Positions 49,191 to 60,419 of a DNA stretch of 64,000 nt are shown piece after piece. The stretch comes from Diogma glabrata (lineage: Eukaryota; Arthropoda; Insecta; Diptera; Cylindrotomidae). The notes under the pieces are model-generated. The model did no database searches, had not been told where the DNA came from, and was given only the letters and a program-made list of their open reading frames with translations. A program made the position numbers and the translations under genes. Every line of letters begins with the position of its first letter. Positions within the stretch are counted from its first letter, which is position 1. Location of the stretch: positions 98,492,915 through 98,556,914 of the forward strand of contig OY856188.1 in NCBI GenBank assembly GCA_963693315.1, read 5' to 3'.

Positions 49191-50449
49191 TAAATATTAC
49201 ATTTACTTCAGTCAACTTTCTGTGCTTACCTTTCCTTTCTTTATTGAAAGTTAGCCACGTTTAATGTTAATTAAAATAAGCTATAAATTCACGCGTCTAA
49301 AAATCGCAGCATGCCAACTATGGTTAGGATGCTGAGTTACGTTTTTTTGAGAAATTTATGAACATTGAGTTTGAAATTTTAGGGGATTAAAATTAACTTA
49401 AAAACCCCAAAAAAGTAAAGACAATGTAAACCTCTTTTAAAAATAACTTACTCTCAAAGACAATAGAGCTTGAACTATCTCTGTTATGGCGCAAGATTGA
49501 CTCACCTCAATAGAACATCAATTGTGTGATTTGTAAGTAAACAGACCAATTACTTTTTTTCATATCCGTTCATTGTTTCTGGATGAAGTAACCCTGTGAA
49601 CATTAATTTGAAAGTAGCTCAATTTTTTTACGGGGACGTAAAAATAACGGACGCTTTTGGTGTTTTTACGGATATGTGACTTTTTTGGAGGAAAGGGTAG
49701 CTCTGTTTGTTTGTAAATCATTAGCATACGAAGAATCCTGGAACTCAATATTAATTTCGGTTTCGGGTTTAATGGCGGGTTTGTTTGTTTTCGCTGCAGT
49801 CATGAGGATTCTATCGCGATTCTGCTCAAACACTCAGTTTAACCTGTATTTGCAAATTTTGGGTGGTCTTTACCAATAAGGATCAGGATTCAACATGAGC
49901 ACTACTCGAATTTCTATTCCTGATCCAACCTCACTGAGTTGCTCGACTTTCAGAAAGATTGAATGTTAATTCTCCGCAGCGATTGGATATTTGAGTCCTA
50001 GCTTAAAATGTTATTTAACGTTAATTTACGTAAAAACACGTGAAAAAATTTTTATGATGTTTGCCAATCTATTTTTTGGCCACTTTTGATTCTAACGTCA
50101 CAGTTCCAAATTTAAGAAGTTGATGAGAAAATATTGCTTATTTGTTTTCATATACTTTACTGTAGACATTGACGCACTTGGCAAAACATGATTAATAATT
50201 TAATTGAAATAAAAAACATTAGTTTCTGTTACAATAATTTGCAAAACAGAAACAAGTGTTTTTAATTTAAATTAAATTATATTTGTTTTCATAAACAAAG
50301 TGCATTGCAGTTATAGCATTGATTTAATATGTTTTTTCTACTGTAAACACGGCAATGATATAAATCTATAAAGATTATATACAAACATATATTATGTATA
50401 CGCATATGTTATTTAATCAATAAACTTTTAATTTGCTGATAAGGGAGAG
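49191..50449. other. Non-coding DNA upstream of the secreted-protein gene
   Basis: A+T-rich with no recognised family. An open frame at 49676-49879 has one hydrophobic stretch (ISVSGLMAGLFVFAAVMRIL) but lacks supporting signals. Confidence 0.45.
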
Positions 50450-50480
50450 TATAAATATAATAACTTTAGCTTAAGATCAG
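50450..50480 (+). promoter_or_regulatory. TATA box and initiator of the secreted-protein gene
   Basis: TATAAATA at 50450-50457 is followed 29 bases on by an insect-like initiator ATCAGCA (A at 50479). This would give a 57-base 5' UTR before the ATG at 50536. Confidence 0.65.
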
Positions 50481-50535
50481 CATAGTAGTTTGAGTACAGT
50501 TTTCTGAATAGTTTGAAAGTCAAAAAAGTTTTAAA

Positions 50536-51467
50536 ATGAAATCGTTTGTAATTGGATTGCTCGTTTTAACTTCCGTATTTTGTAAATTCGATTTCGAATT
50601 TTATTTTTGGGTTTATTTCTAATAGATGTTTTGTTTTAATAATTTTAGTGGTTAGTTTTGGTAAGAAAAATGAATTGTCTTCTCAACAAAAATGTGAAGA
50701 AATAAAACAAGTAAGTTTTTTGTCTTTATAATTAAATGAACATACGAAATTTTTTTTGCACAGTTACATATTTGTTTTTCTGTAGGCCACAGTTGTTAGG
50801 TTTGATACATGTATGGCACATGCGGATAATATAAAAGACGTATTGAATCAATTAAACAACACAATTTATAATGATCTAACCGAAGCGTCTCTCGAAAATT
50901 CCACAGCAAGAGTATGCAGATTGTTTCAAAAAGCTATAGATTGTGAATCCAACGGATTAAATTTTGTAGCTACAGAATGCAAAAACACACAATACTTTTA
51001 TAAACTTCAAATCCAATTGAACTTGATGCAAGAAGGTACAAACTTTTTCTGCAAAAATAACGCTCAAAATGCAAAAGGTATGTTTTGTAAAATCGAAGGA
51101 ATCGAAGATAATGAAAATAAGAAATTATTGACTTACAGATATTGCTGAAAATGAGGGATATCAATTTGTATTATTTAGTGATCACATCAAACCATGTTAT
51201 TCTATGATGAATAAGGAATCTATGTTTATAGAAAAACCTGACGAAATTAAATTGAATCCAAATTTTTGCATGTAATTCATTAGTGATTACTCAAAATAAT
51301 TTTGCCAAGTTTCAATTACGTTTATAATTTTTTTTAACAGATCACTTGATGAAACAAAAAAATGTGTTGAAAACGCGTCAAACCGATGCAAAAATAAAAA
51401 AGTTAAAACAATGGCTGGTAAATTGTTCAGCAACCTCAAAGCTGTAATTCCTTGTGGCACTCATTAA
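50536..51467 (+). CDS. Secreted cysteine-rich protein, 27 kDa hemolymph protein-like (DUF1397 family)
   Basis: Five exons, 50536-50581, 50649-50710, 50786-51077, 51139-51271 and 51341-51467, join through GT-AG introns into a 219-aa frame. Residues 1-20 (MKSFVIGLLVLTSVFLVSFG) are a signal peptide. The mature part has 11 Cys, including C31, FDTC45, ATEC, NFFC, KPC, NFC, KKC, NRC and the terminal VIPCG. The C-terminal pattern (C-I-S-L-D-E-T-K-K-C..NRC..KLFSNLKAVIPC) fits the insect 27 kDa hemolymph glycoprotein family, whose function is unclear; secretion into hemolymph is inferred. Length is slightly shorter than the usual ~230. It has its own TATA box and polyA signal. Reading exon 3 past 51077 runs through the intron and is not the product. 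Confidence 0.78.
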
Positions 51468-51486
51468 TAATATTGCCTTGGTTAAA

Positions 51487-51492
51487 AATAAA
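51487..51492 (+). terminator. Polyadenylation signal AATAAA
   Basis: AATAAA lies 20 bases after the stop codon of the secreted-protein gene, followed by a T/G-rich stretch (ATATTGTGTTTCT). The 3' UTR would be very short. Confidence 0.7.
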
Positions 51493-52300
51493 ATTAATAT
51501 TTGAAATATTGTGTTTCTATTTTTAATTTGGTATTTTAAAAATAATTATCAACAATCACGTCAATCTTTTAAAACAACTTAATGCAACAACTTAAGTTAA
51601 ATGAACTAACCAAAAAATTGGCAAAGTAATGGAGTCAGTCTAAAATTTTAGAAAATTCCAGAAATTGGATTTAGATTAGGATTTCGAAGAGCCTTGGATC
51701 AAAACTTTTTATATCAAAAGAATGTACATATCCCTGAGGATGACTAGTGATGGGATTTCCAAATAAATGTTGGGGTTTCCTTTATCCTATGTCGTAGTTT
51801 GTAATGGATTTATTTATTTACTTTAGTTATTTTGTTATCATTTTTTAAAAAAGCAATAAAAAACATAAACAAAAAAGTTGCGTGCATAAAACCACAGAAC
51901 GCATGTTGTTATAGGAAAAAAAAACATTTTCACAGGGAAATTATGCCTGCTTGAAAATAGACTTTTCATCTGCCTTCATAGAAAAAAGAGGTTAATTACC
52001 TTTCTTGTTGGAACAAATCACTACCATATTCGAAATAGAGAGCATGAAGTAGGTAACGTATAGTAAAGAAATTCAGGAAGGAATTTACATTGCTACAGGA
52101 TTTATCAATGAAAAAGAATTCACCTTTAAAAAAGCAATTTTGCCAAGTTTCATTAAAATTATTTCATAATTGTACTGCACGGCGACTGTAGGACTGTAGT
52201 AAATTTCTTCTTGCGCGAAAACTAGAGTGTTCAAAAGTATTAGCACTTGCTCGGTAGATTTCTCAAAACTTCTTCATTTGAACACAAAAGTTAATTAATA
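51493..52300. other. Intergenic DNA, no gene seen
   Basis: Near 51890 AACGCATGTTGTT is the inverse of AACAACATGCGTT at 61663-61675, a trace of the 61.6-62.6 kb family. Nothing else recognised. Confidence 0.45.
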
Positions 52301-52684
52301 ATTATACTTTTTAACAAAATGTGTTGTGTAGTAGGAACGACAATATGTGGCATAACCTGGGCCTGGAAACGGCCATAACGTAAAAAGAATAAGAAATTGT
52401 AGTTGCTATGGTATTTTCATATAATTTTACAAAGTTTTTAAAACAAAACAACCATAAAAAAATAGAATATGAATTACTTCGGTCTGAAAGACCTAAGTAT
52501 TACATTCATGAGCCAAAAGTGAAATTCTTACCCCCACTTTTTTGGCATTTCTCGACGACCTACTGATTCTAAAAAAGCAAAAAAAAATGTATGTCTGTCT
52601 GCCGTTAAAAAACGTTCATTTTAAGTGATTGAATTTGGAGAAATCTTGATGGTAGGGATTTGTATGTGAGATCAAAAACTAGAT

Positions 52685-53640
52685 TATTGCATTATAAGTT
52701 TGTCAAAAAATGTTGTCAAGTGTGTCAAAAGAAAGATTTTTATTTATTTTTTCACCCAATTTTTTGGAAAAAAATAAAATTAATTATTTATATGACATGA
52801 AATTTTATTATTATTATTGAGAATTATGGCATTATTAGTCCCTGGGCCTTCACCTACATAATTTTGTGATTACCACATATTTTATACTTCGTGATGCGCC
52901 TGTCCTTGACGAGCCCGAAAACATTTGTTCTGCGATTTTTTTCAAATCGGCCGCTTTTGCGTTCGGCAAGCTCCGAAAAATGCCGATTGCCCGCGATCTT
53001 GTAAATTTGCTACCACATTTATTTTTTTGACTGTGGAGGTTGGAAATTTGTTTTAGAATACGAGGGTAAGCTTGTCCGACCAAAATGTGTTTGCTATTGT
53101 CGAGTCCGACAACTGACATTTTGGACGTTTGGGTTGTCGGACTAGACAATAGCAGACAAATTTTTGTCGGACAATGTTACCCTTATGTTCTAAATCAAAT
53201 TTCCAGCCCCCATAGTTAAAAAAACAAAAATTTACAAGATCCCGGGCAATTGGCATTTTTCGGAGCTTGCCGAAAGCAAAAGCGGCCGATTTGAAAAAAA
53301 TCGCAGAACAAATGTTTTCGGGCTCTTCAAGGACAGGCGCATCACGAAGTATAAAATATGTGGTAATCACAAAATTATGTGGGTGAAGGCCCAGGGACTA
53401 TATAATTTTGTCAAAAAAATGTTGTCAAGTGTGTCAAAAGAAAGATTTTTATTTATTTTTTTACTTAATTTTTTGGAAAAACATAAAACTAATTATTTGT
53501 ATGACATGAAATTTTATTATTATTATAGAGAATTATGGCATTATAAGTGTGTCTAAAAAATAATGTCAAGTGTGTCAAAAAATGGTTTCATTTATTTTTT
53601 TAGCCAATTTTTTGGAAAAAAAAATTTTGCTGTTTTTATG
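52685..53640. repeat. About 2.7 tandem units of ~145 bp, first junction hit by a palindromic element
   Basis: Units contain GCATTATAAGT, TGTTGTCAAGTGTGTCAAAA, CCAATTTTTTGGAAAA and TATGACATGAAATTTTATTA. They occupy about 52688-52835, 53401-53545 and 53546-53640 (partial). Confidence 0.8.
52836..53400. mobile_element. TAGTCCCTGG palindromic element, copy 2 (565 bp, TSD TAT)
   Basis: Ends TAGTCCCTGGGCCTTCACC and its inverse; arms of about 275 bp with only a ~20-base loop (about 53112-53131), so it could form a long hairpin. It has TAT on both sides (52833-52835, 53401-53403). The uninterrupted tandem unit reads GCATTATAAG, consistent with a 3-bp duplication. Open frames on the minus strand here (52850-53370) are arm sequence. 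It shares ends and arm words with 32114-33035. Confidence 0.9.
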
Positions 53641-54230
53641 ACGTAAATGTAATTGAAAATGAAATTGGATAGAAAATTTTGAATTTGTTATAGTTTTTGA
53701 AATATTTTTGGAATTCTGAAAAAAGTTTGTATATTTGATTTTGTAATAATTGTTGCAATATTCTTAGAATTTTGGAAAAAGTTTAAATTATTAAGAATTT
53801 TTGGAATATTGTTGGTATTTAGAAAAGGTTTAAATATTTGATTTTTTTATAATTTTTGCAATATTTTTAGAATTTTATAAAAAAATAGAATTTTCGGATT
53901 TTTATAAATATATTTTTAGAATTTTGAAAAAAGTTTCAATTTTTGATTTTTGGAATATTTTTTGAATTTTGAAAAATTTTAAATATTTGAAATATTCTAA
54001 TTTTTGGCATATTTATCGAATTTTGAAAAAAAGTTTCAATTTTTGATTTTGTTATAAGTTTTGCAATATATTTAGAATTTTTGAAAAAAATTTTAACCTT
54101 TGATTTTGTAATAATTTTTGGAATATCTTTAGAATTTTGAAAAAGTTTGTTTTTATTTAATTTTTACAATATTTTTGGTATTTTGAAAGAAATATGAGTT
54201 TGTGATTTTGTAATATTTTCTCGAAACGCT
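53640..54230 (+). repeat. Satellite of about 57-bp units (copy 2)
   Basis: GATTTTGTAATAATTTTTGG, AATATTTTTAGAATTTTG and AAAAAGTTT blocks repeat about ten times with divergence. It ends TTTTCTCGAAACGCTAA, the inverse of the 42010 edge. Confidence 0.8.
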
Positions 54231-54792
54231 AAATTAAGAGGTTTTTGTGTAGTTTGCTGAGTGTATCATCTCTTCACTAAATTATGTTAATTTATGATCT
54301 GTTACACTTTTCCGGCAACTAATTGATGTTTCGTGTTAGTTTTGTAATAAATTTCTAAACAGAGATAAAAAAATACTTGTACTTTAACAAAGAGTTATCT
54401 TTGATATATATCGCTGCCCAAAACTAAAAACCACGTCCTCATAAAAGTTTTTGCCGAAAACTATATCAAAATCCTTCACGTCGACCGAAGTCTTGAAATC
54501 TCAGAGCTTGAGATTTCAGCCCCTCCATATTTTTTTAATTATTTTGTCGATTTCTAATATAATATCATAGAAAAAATTGTACGCGGAATGAAAACATGTT
54601 ACGTTCGTGAAACTGTCCCACGCGACGCTCGATGTTAACGCGTCTCGTGAACAAATGTTCACTAAAGAAAAAAACAGCGTTTTCATCTCTTGTAGCAAAA
54701 TTTACTATTCTCTCATAGCAAACAAATCTTAAATCCGGAGCCTCAGAAATATTAGTACTAACGAAATTGAAACTTATCATTAATAAGAATCT

Positions 54793-54884
54793 TATTTTAA
54801 AGTTGAGATATTGTTTCAATCTGCAGCGTCAAACCAATATTGGTTTGACGCTGCAGATTGAAACAATATCTCAACTTTAAAATA
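54793..54884. repeat. Perfect 92-bp palindrome without spacer
   Basis: Two 46-base arms are exact reverse complements meeting at CCAAT|ATTGG (centre between 54838 and 54839). The arm includes TTGTTTCAATCTGCAGCGTC. Direct copies of TAAGAATCTTATT lie outside at 54784 and 54928. Either a very young inverted duplication or an assembly or read artefact. Confidence 0.95.
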
Positions 54885-55077
54885 CTACATTTCCAAACCG
54901 GATATTAAAATACCAAACTATAACTATTAAGAATCTTATTATTTTGACTTACCTGATTTGTCCGATCTGTTGATTGTAATTGACACTGAAGATTTGTAAT
55001 TTACACCAATTAAAGTTATATTGATTTGAATTATTTCACGTAGACCGATACAACAATTTGTATCAACCTTTTGATCA

Positions 55078-56487
55078 TTTCACTTTAAATTTAAACTAAT
55101 TAAAATTTCACTTTAGATTCACTTTGAATTCACTTTAAATTCACTTTAAACCCACTTTAAATTGACTTTAAATTCACCTTAAACTCACTTTAAATTCACT
55201 TTTAATTCACTTTAAATTCACTTTTAATTCACTTTAAATTCAACTTTATATTCACTTTAATTCACTTTTAATTCACTTTTATTTAACTTTTAATTCACTG
55301 TAAATTCACTTTTAATTGACTTTTAATTCGCTTTTAATTTACTTTTAATTCTCTTTTGATTCACTTTAAATTCACTTTTAATTCGCTTTAAATTCACTTT
55401 AAATTCACTTTTAATTCACTTTTAATTCACATTTAATTCACTTCTAATTCACTTTTAATTCACTTTAAATTCGTTTTTAATGCACTTTTAATTCACTTTT
55501 AATTCACTTTAAATTCACTTTAAATTCACTTTGAATTCACTTTAAATTCACTTTAAATTCAATTTTAATTCTTTTTAAATTCACTTTTAGTTCACTTTGA
55601 ATTCACTTTGAATTCACTTTTCATTCACTTTTAATTCACTTTAATTCACTTTAAGTTCACTTTTAATTCACTTTTAATTCACTTTTAATTCACTTTTAAG
55701 TCACTTTTAATTCACTTATAATTCACTTTTAATTCACGTAAATTTGGTTTTAATTCACTTTTAATTCACTTTAAATTCACTTTTAGCTCACTTTCAATTC
55801 ACTTTAAATTCACTTTTAATTCACTTTAAATTCACTTTTAATTCACTTTTAATTCACTTTTAATTCACTTTAGATGCACTTTAAATTCACTTTAAATTCA
55901 CTTTAAATTCACTTTTAGTTCACTTTTAATTCATTTTTAATTCACTTTAAATTCACTTTAAATTCACTTTAAAGTCACTTTAAATATACTTTAAATTCAC
56001 TTTAATTCACTTTTTATTCACTTGTAATTCACTTTTAATTCACTTTCAATTCACTTTTAATTCACTTTTAATTCACTTTAAATTCAATTTAAATTCACTT
56101 TTAATTCACTTCAAATTCACTTTAAATTCACTTTAAATTGACTTTTAATTCACTTTTAATTCACTTTAAATTCACTTTTAATTCAGTTTTAATTCACTTT
56201 TAATTCACTTTAAATTCACTTCCAATTCACTTTTAATTCACTTTTAATTCACTTTTAATTTAAATTTAATTTACTTTTAATTTACTTTAGATTCACTTTA
56301 AATTCACTTTAAATTCACTTTAAATTCACTTTTAATTCATTTTTAATTCACTTTAAATTCACTTTAAGTTCACTTTAAATTCACTTTTAATTCACTTTTA
56401 ATTCACTTTTGATTCACTTTTGATTCCTTTTTAATTCACTTTTATTTCACTATAATTTCACTGTAAATTCACTTTTAATTCACTTTT
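55078..56487. repeat. 11-bp minisatellite array (TTCACTTTTAA / TTCACTTTAAA), 1.4 kb
   Basis: About 125 units of 11 bp, mainly in two versions differing at one T/A position, with scattered point variants (TTCACTTCAAA, TTTACTTTTAA) and occasional indels. Runs of one version alternate with runs of the other. Confidence 0.95.
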
Positions 56488-56796
56488 TTTCGGCGAAGAC
56501 CTTTGTTTAGATTTAGAAGTTTTGTTCCACAGGCAGAAATGGGAGTTCCGTTAGCCGCAAATAGCTTAAAAAGGAAGATTTCTGGCTTTATTTTAGCAAT
56601 ACTAAAAGGAAGGTCCGCGATACATCTGCGCCTATATGAAACAAAAATTTACTTTTTGAATTATACTCAGAAACTAGCAAACGATTGCTTGACAGAGCAT
56701 CCTGACTCCTGACTACACACTGACGATCATTTACCCGTTTTTTTTACTTTCTAAATCGGTTGCAAATTGTTTGTGGAATGTACAACCACTAGTGCA
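56488..56796. other. Spacer after the 11-bp array
   Basis: A 69-codon open frame (56503-56712) with more balanced composition exists, but it has no recognised family and no neighbouring signals. I leave it uncalled. Confidence 0.4.
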
Positions 56797-57640
56797 TTAT
56801 AATGCCTTATCACCGAAACGGTTATGATAAAAACATTGATCGCTAGGAGTATCACTCATTTTTCTAGAATTGGATCTAGTTGCATCTCTGTTTGAACGGG
56901 ACTTAGAGCGCAACCTATCTTTAACAGTTAAAGCGTTAATTTTACGGATCATTTGTGATTCGAAAAAGGTTAATTTTTCGTCCAACAACTGGCTAATATC
57001 GGAAAAACTTTTCACAACTTGACCACTACCTGCTGCGGAGGTAGATGGTACATCTACAGATGAAATGTGAGATCACGACATTGTGTCTAGAAGGTTATCA
57101 GAACTATCTGCTAACAAATGTAATTTCAAATATTTTTCGAGAGGTGTTAACACCATTTGGGGGATTGGGGTAAACGTGACATCCAAATTTGCTTAAGTAA
57201 TATTTCGTTGATGATCCCACCAACATTTAATCGCATCTCAGTAAGTAGTTGTGAGGGTTTTTATCACCGAGAATGAGTCGATGTAGAATATTGTTTAGTT
57301 TTGCCTTCTCACTCTCCCAAATATCCGAATTACTTCGGCTTCGAACCAAGTATAAGGATTGGGTCCTAATTCACCCATAATAAAATCGGATAGTTGGTTC
57401 TGTAACCGAGGGTCAAAAGAACCAACTGCATATGAGAATTTGGTTTTCTCAGATTTAATGTGATGGTTGGAGAATTGTATCTCCGGCAGTTTGAACCAAA
57501 TTTCAGGGTTTTGATTATATCAAAATGTCTGTGGCTTAAAATGTATTGAACTAATTTGAGGGTCCAGGTAATTGGGTATAGATACCGTTTATGATGTACA
57601 ACTCTGAACGGTTTTTGGATTAGAAAATGTTGCACTTTGT
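56797..57640 (-). pseudogene. Decayed Ty3/gypsy gag (DUF7041-like)
   Basis: The minus strand with frameshifts reads PEIWFKLPEIQFS (about 57520), TKFSYAVGSFDPRLQNQLSD (about 57410), TWFEAEVIRIFGR (about 57340), EMRLNVGGIINEILLKQIWM (about 57220) and a C-terminal CFYHNRFGDKAL (about 56810). This is the usual order of the DUF7041 Gag of many arthropod gypsy elements (FW..LE.QF / K..YVV..L / R.LAG..I.D..LK.LWL..LP / CWYH..FG..A.KC). Stops and shifts disable it. No protease or RT follows within the window. Confidence 0.75.
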
Positions 57641-58143
57641 TGAGAATCTGGTTTATTACTATCTATATATTTTTGCACGTTCTCCAGCATTAGCGTATTA
57701 AGCTACCGGTTAGTAAATGTAACTGTGAGCTCGATATTAGGCTCAAAATTAGCGGCGTCAACAAACGATGGAGTATTTGGACGTAAAGGATTGTTTGCAG
57801 GGGCGCACACAAGGGGCGGGGTGGGGGTTTTGGGTCCAACCTTTACTAATTTGACCTGGAATGTCAGGAGCTCTGGTAGGTTGTTTGGCCATTATATCCG
57901 AGTGAAAATTAATATAAAAATAAAACAATAATATAATAATAATATAGAATAAATTTTATTTGAATAAACTGTTTTAGTATCAATAAATTCGTTCCCTTCT
58001 CAATAATGAAACCCCAACAAAAATATTTGTTTTTCAGCCGAATTGGCCCTTAGAAACAAACAAAGATTATTTATATTTAATATTTGGTTCCATAACAAAA
58101 ATGCTTTAATGATTTAAGTCCTAATATCTATACAGCCCAATAG
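57641..58143. other. Non-coding DNA between the gag relic and the mariner
   Basis: A G-rich patch GGGGCGGGGTGGGGG at 57812-57826 stands out in this A+T-rich region. No gene seen. Confidence 0.45.
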
Positions 58144-58258
58144 TAAAGGGTGTCTCAGTAAAAGTGCACTTTTTAAATTTAGAATCATTTTTTTTTTCGT
58201 TCAAGTGGCAACTCTGAAATTTGACAGCTGTCACCTATGTTTATTCCGATTATTAAAA

Positions 58259-60200
58259 ATGGAGCGCTTTCCGAAAGAACAACGCGTTATAATTGTGAAA
58301 ACTCATTACAAAAATGACAATTACAAAAGTGACTGTGAACGGCAATCGTTACAGGAATATGATAACGGAGTTCTTGTTGTCTCAACTGGATGGCATGGAT
58401 CTGTACCTCGATTCTGGTTCTGTGAGAAAAAATTAAGTGGAATGGAATTATTTTTTTTTCTCGAATTTTGATTTCTCACTAAATTATTTTATTCCACTAA
58501 TTGGTATTTTCGTTCTCTTTTCGAGATATCATTTTTAGTACAAGTTCTAAACTAGTACAAATTTTTGAAAATGGAATACATCTGTCAGTTTATTTATGGT
58601 GGACTTATCCGTTGAATTATATTACTTTGATGTCCACTTAATATCTTGATGTTTACGATGGGAAGAAAGCCTTTGCAACTGGAAAAACCATGTTAAACCC
58701 GTAGACTAAGGCCTATTGGGCAGACTTTCTTCCGATAAAAGGTTTAAATAAAACAAAACACTTTAACTTTCAGAAAAGTTTATTGATTGATTTCTCATTG
58801 TGATTTTCAATTAATTTATAGTAAAATTGGTTGAGGGTTTCTCCACTATTATCCCCTCTTAGTGTTATCTTTATTTTAATAATCAAATCGATTAACCAAT
58901 TAACAATCGATTTATTATGTAAAGGTAATATCGGTCAATCATATATTAAATAAATATAATTGCCTCATTCAGCAGGAATTATATTTATTTCGATCAATTT
59001 TATTTAAAATTATTTCTGTAATGTCATCAAGTTTAATATTATTTTATGTTATTTAGATTTCGTTATTTAATATATATTGTGGGAATTAATGGAAATTCGA
59101 TCTAAGGTTTTAAGTTGTTGATGACTTATTTAATTGTTTACGATAATTTGATGGGAAGAATAACATATGTAATGTATGTCAATTAGATTAGTCATACATA
59201 TGTTACATATTGACTTATTATTCGTAATAATAAATAATTTGTTATAACATAAAATTAATTTTAGTTAAATATTTCATTTGATTCCAAAAGTGGTAAATCG
59301 AATATCAATCTGTGGTATCTAGGGGTCAATAATTTTAGTTAATTTTGTTATACTACATTAACCACATTTTTTAGAAGTTTGAGGTTATCTATTAGTTTTA
59401 GAATTATTTTTTAATTTTACTGTTGTATGAATAATATTTAATATTGTTACGATTCTTATATGATCGTTTTTGATTAAGATACAATGGGTTAAAATTATTC
59501 AAAACTATGAACAATCGTTGTATGCCAATATTAAACTGATTAATAAATTAGCTAATATATTCTCGGTATCTGGTAAAATTTTATTTTAAATATGTTGAGA
59601 TGTTAATAGTTTTTAGTTAAATGTTGATATAACTAAAAACCGTTCACCATTAACCCGATAGTTTTGCAAAGGATAGTACTCTGTACAAGTCACATTAACA
59701 GTTACATTTTCTTCTACATTTTTGTGCGTCTATACCAAATTTCAAAGCAAATAATATCATTCCGTCATTAAACTTGTTGACGAGATAATTTGACAGTTCA
59801 TCCCACAAACACAGAATTTATTTTCTCATTCCATTGAACCGGAATGCAAAATTTTCATTTAGTACGAAATCTCATTCCACGAAATAATTCCATACAACCA
59901 GAATCTAGCTACTGGACAACATGTGATTTCAGCAGGACGGCGCCACCTGCCACACCGCGCATGAAACAATCGACTTATTGCAGCAACGATTTTCAGAACA
60001 CAAAATTCTGATGTCAACTGGCCACCAAAATCGTGCGATTTAACGCCGTGCGATTTTTTCTTTGGGGTTTTGTGAAATATCGGGTTTATGCGGATAAACC
60101 AGAAACAATTCCTGAGCTCAAATCAGAGATCCAACGCGTCACCGGTAAGATACAGCCACATCATGAAAAGAGTAATGGCCTGTCATCAGAGCCGTGGGGG
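58259..60200 (+). pseudogene. Mariner-type transposase pseudogene
   Basis: The N-terminal helix-turn-helix stretch (about 58259-58375) and DDE-domain fragments (about 59930-60150) are in different frames, with a stop after STGHQNRAI and the central third missing. The first catalytic Asp region is not visible; the QQDGA Asp is. No product is possible. Confidence 0.75.
58410..59904. mobile_element. Insert with short inverted ends (GATTCTGGTT) inside the mariner
   Basis: GATTCTGGTTCTGTGAGAAA at the left is mirrored by ATTCCATACAACCAGAATC at the right, with related GTGGAATG/CATTCCAC words further in. The interior is A+T-rich, non-coding, and includes a hairpin at 59163-59213 (TAACATATGTAATGTATG paired with its inverse). 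No clear target duplication was found. Confidence 0.55.
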
Positions 60201-60419
60201 CCATTTGCTGGATATTTTATTTCATACTTAATTGGAATATGTCTTCTTTACAATCCAATAAAAATATCACAACTCTCTCATAAAATACAAGTTTTTATTG
60301 TAAAATGGAAAAGTACACTCTTACTGAGACATCCTTTATATTAAACTAGATAAACGAAAACGAAAAAAACAGAAATTGACAGAGCTAGAGCGGCAAAATT
60401 TTTTATCATGTCCATTTCT

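Larger units (their letters stand above)
52310..54720. repeat. Nested repeat block (relative of 33.7-34.0 kb split by ~2.1 kb)
   Basis: 52400-52480 and 54560-54690 correspond, in inverse and in the right order, to 33950-34030 and 33735-33860. The material between (52490-54540) is therefore a candidate insertion. It contains 150-bp tandem units, a TAGTCCC palindrome and the 57-bp satellite. Confidence 0.55.
58146..60336 (+). mobile_element. Mariner/Tc1-type element with both terminal repeats, dead, with a nested insert
   Basis: Ends AAGGGTGTCTCAGTAAAAGT and its inverse (differences at two or three positions), flanked by TA on both sides (58144-58145, 60337-60338). A transposase N-terminus starts at 58259 (MERFPKEQRVIIVKTHYKND). 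The catalytic part resumes near 59930 with FQQDGATCHTAHE, then after a frameshift LTPCDFFLWGFVKYRVYADK and ETIPELKSEIQRV. Between them lies 58410-59904, a foreign insert. TA target and the WGF/YADKPET block place it in the mariner-Tc1 group. Confidence 0.85.

Noticed and set aside
49676..49879. Small membrane-protein-like frame
   Set aside because: One hydrophobic stretch but no splice, promoter or family evidence; frames of this length occur by chance here.
50813..51148. Stand-alone 111-codon gene
   Set aside because: It is exon 3 of the secreted-protein gene read through into its intron; the splice donor at 51078 and later exons explain the family match.
52850..53370. Two minus-strand open frames of about 100 codons
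   Set aside because: They lie in the arms of the TAGTCCC palindrome and mirror each other; not genes.
55078..56487. Regular array as a CRISPR candidate
   Set aside because: It is an 11-bp tandem satellite with no unique spacers.
57725..58143. Open frame over the G-rich patch
   Set aside because: It has no recognised family and lies between two transposon relics.
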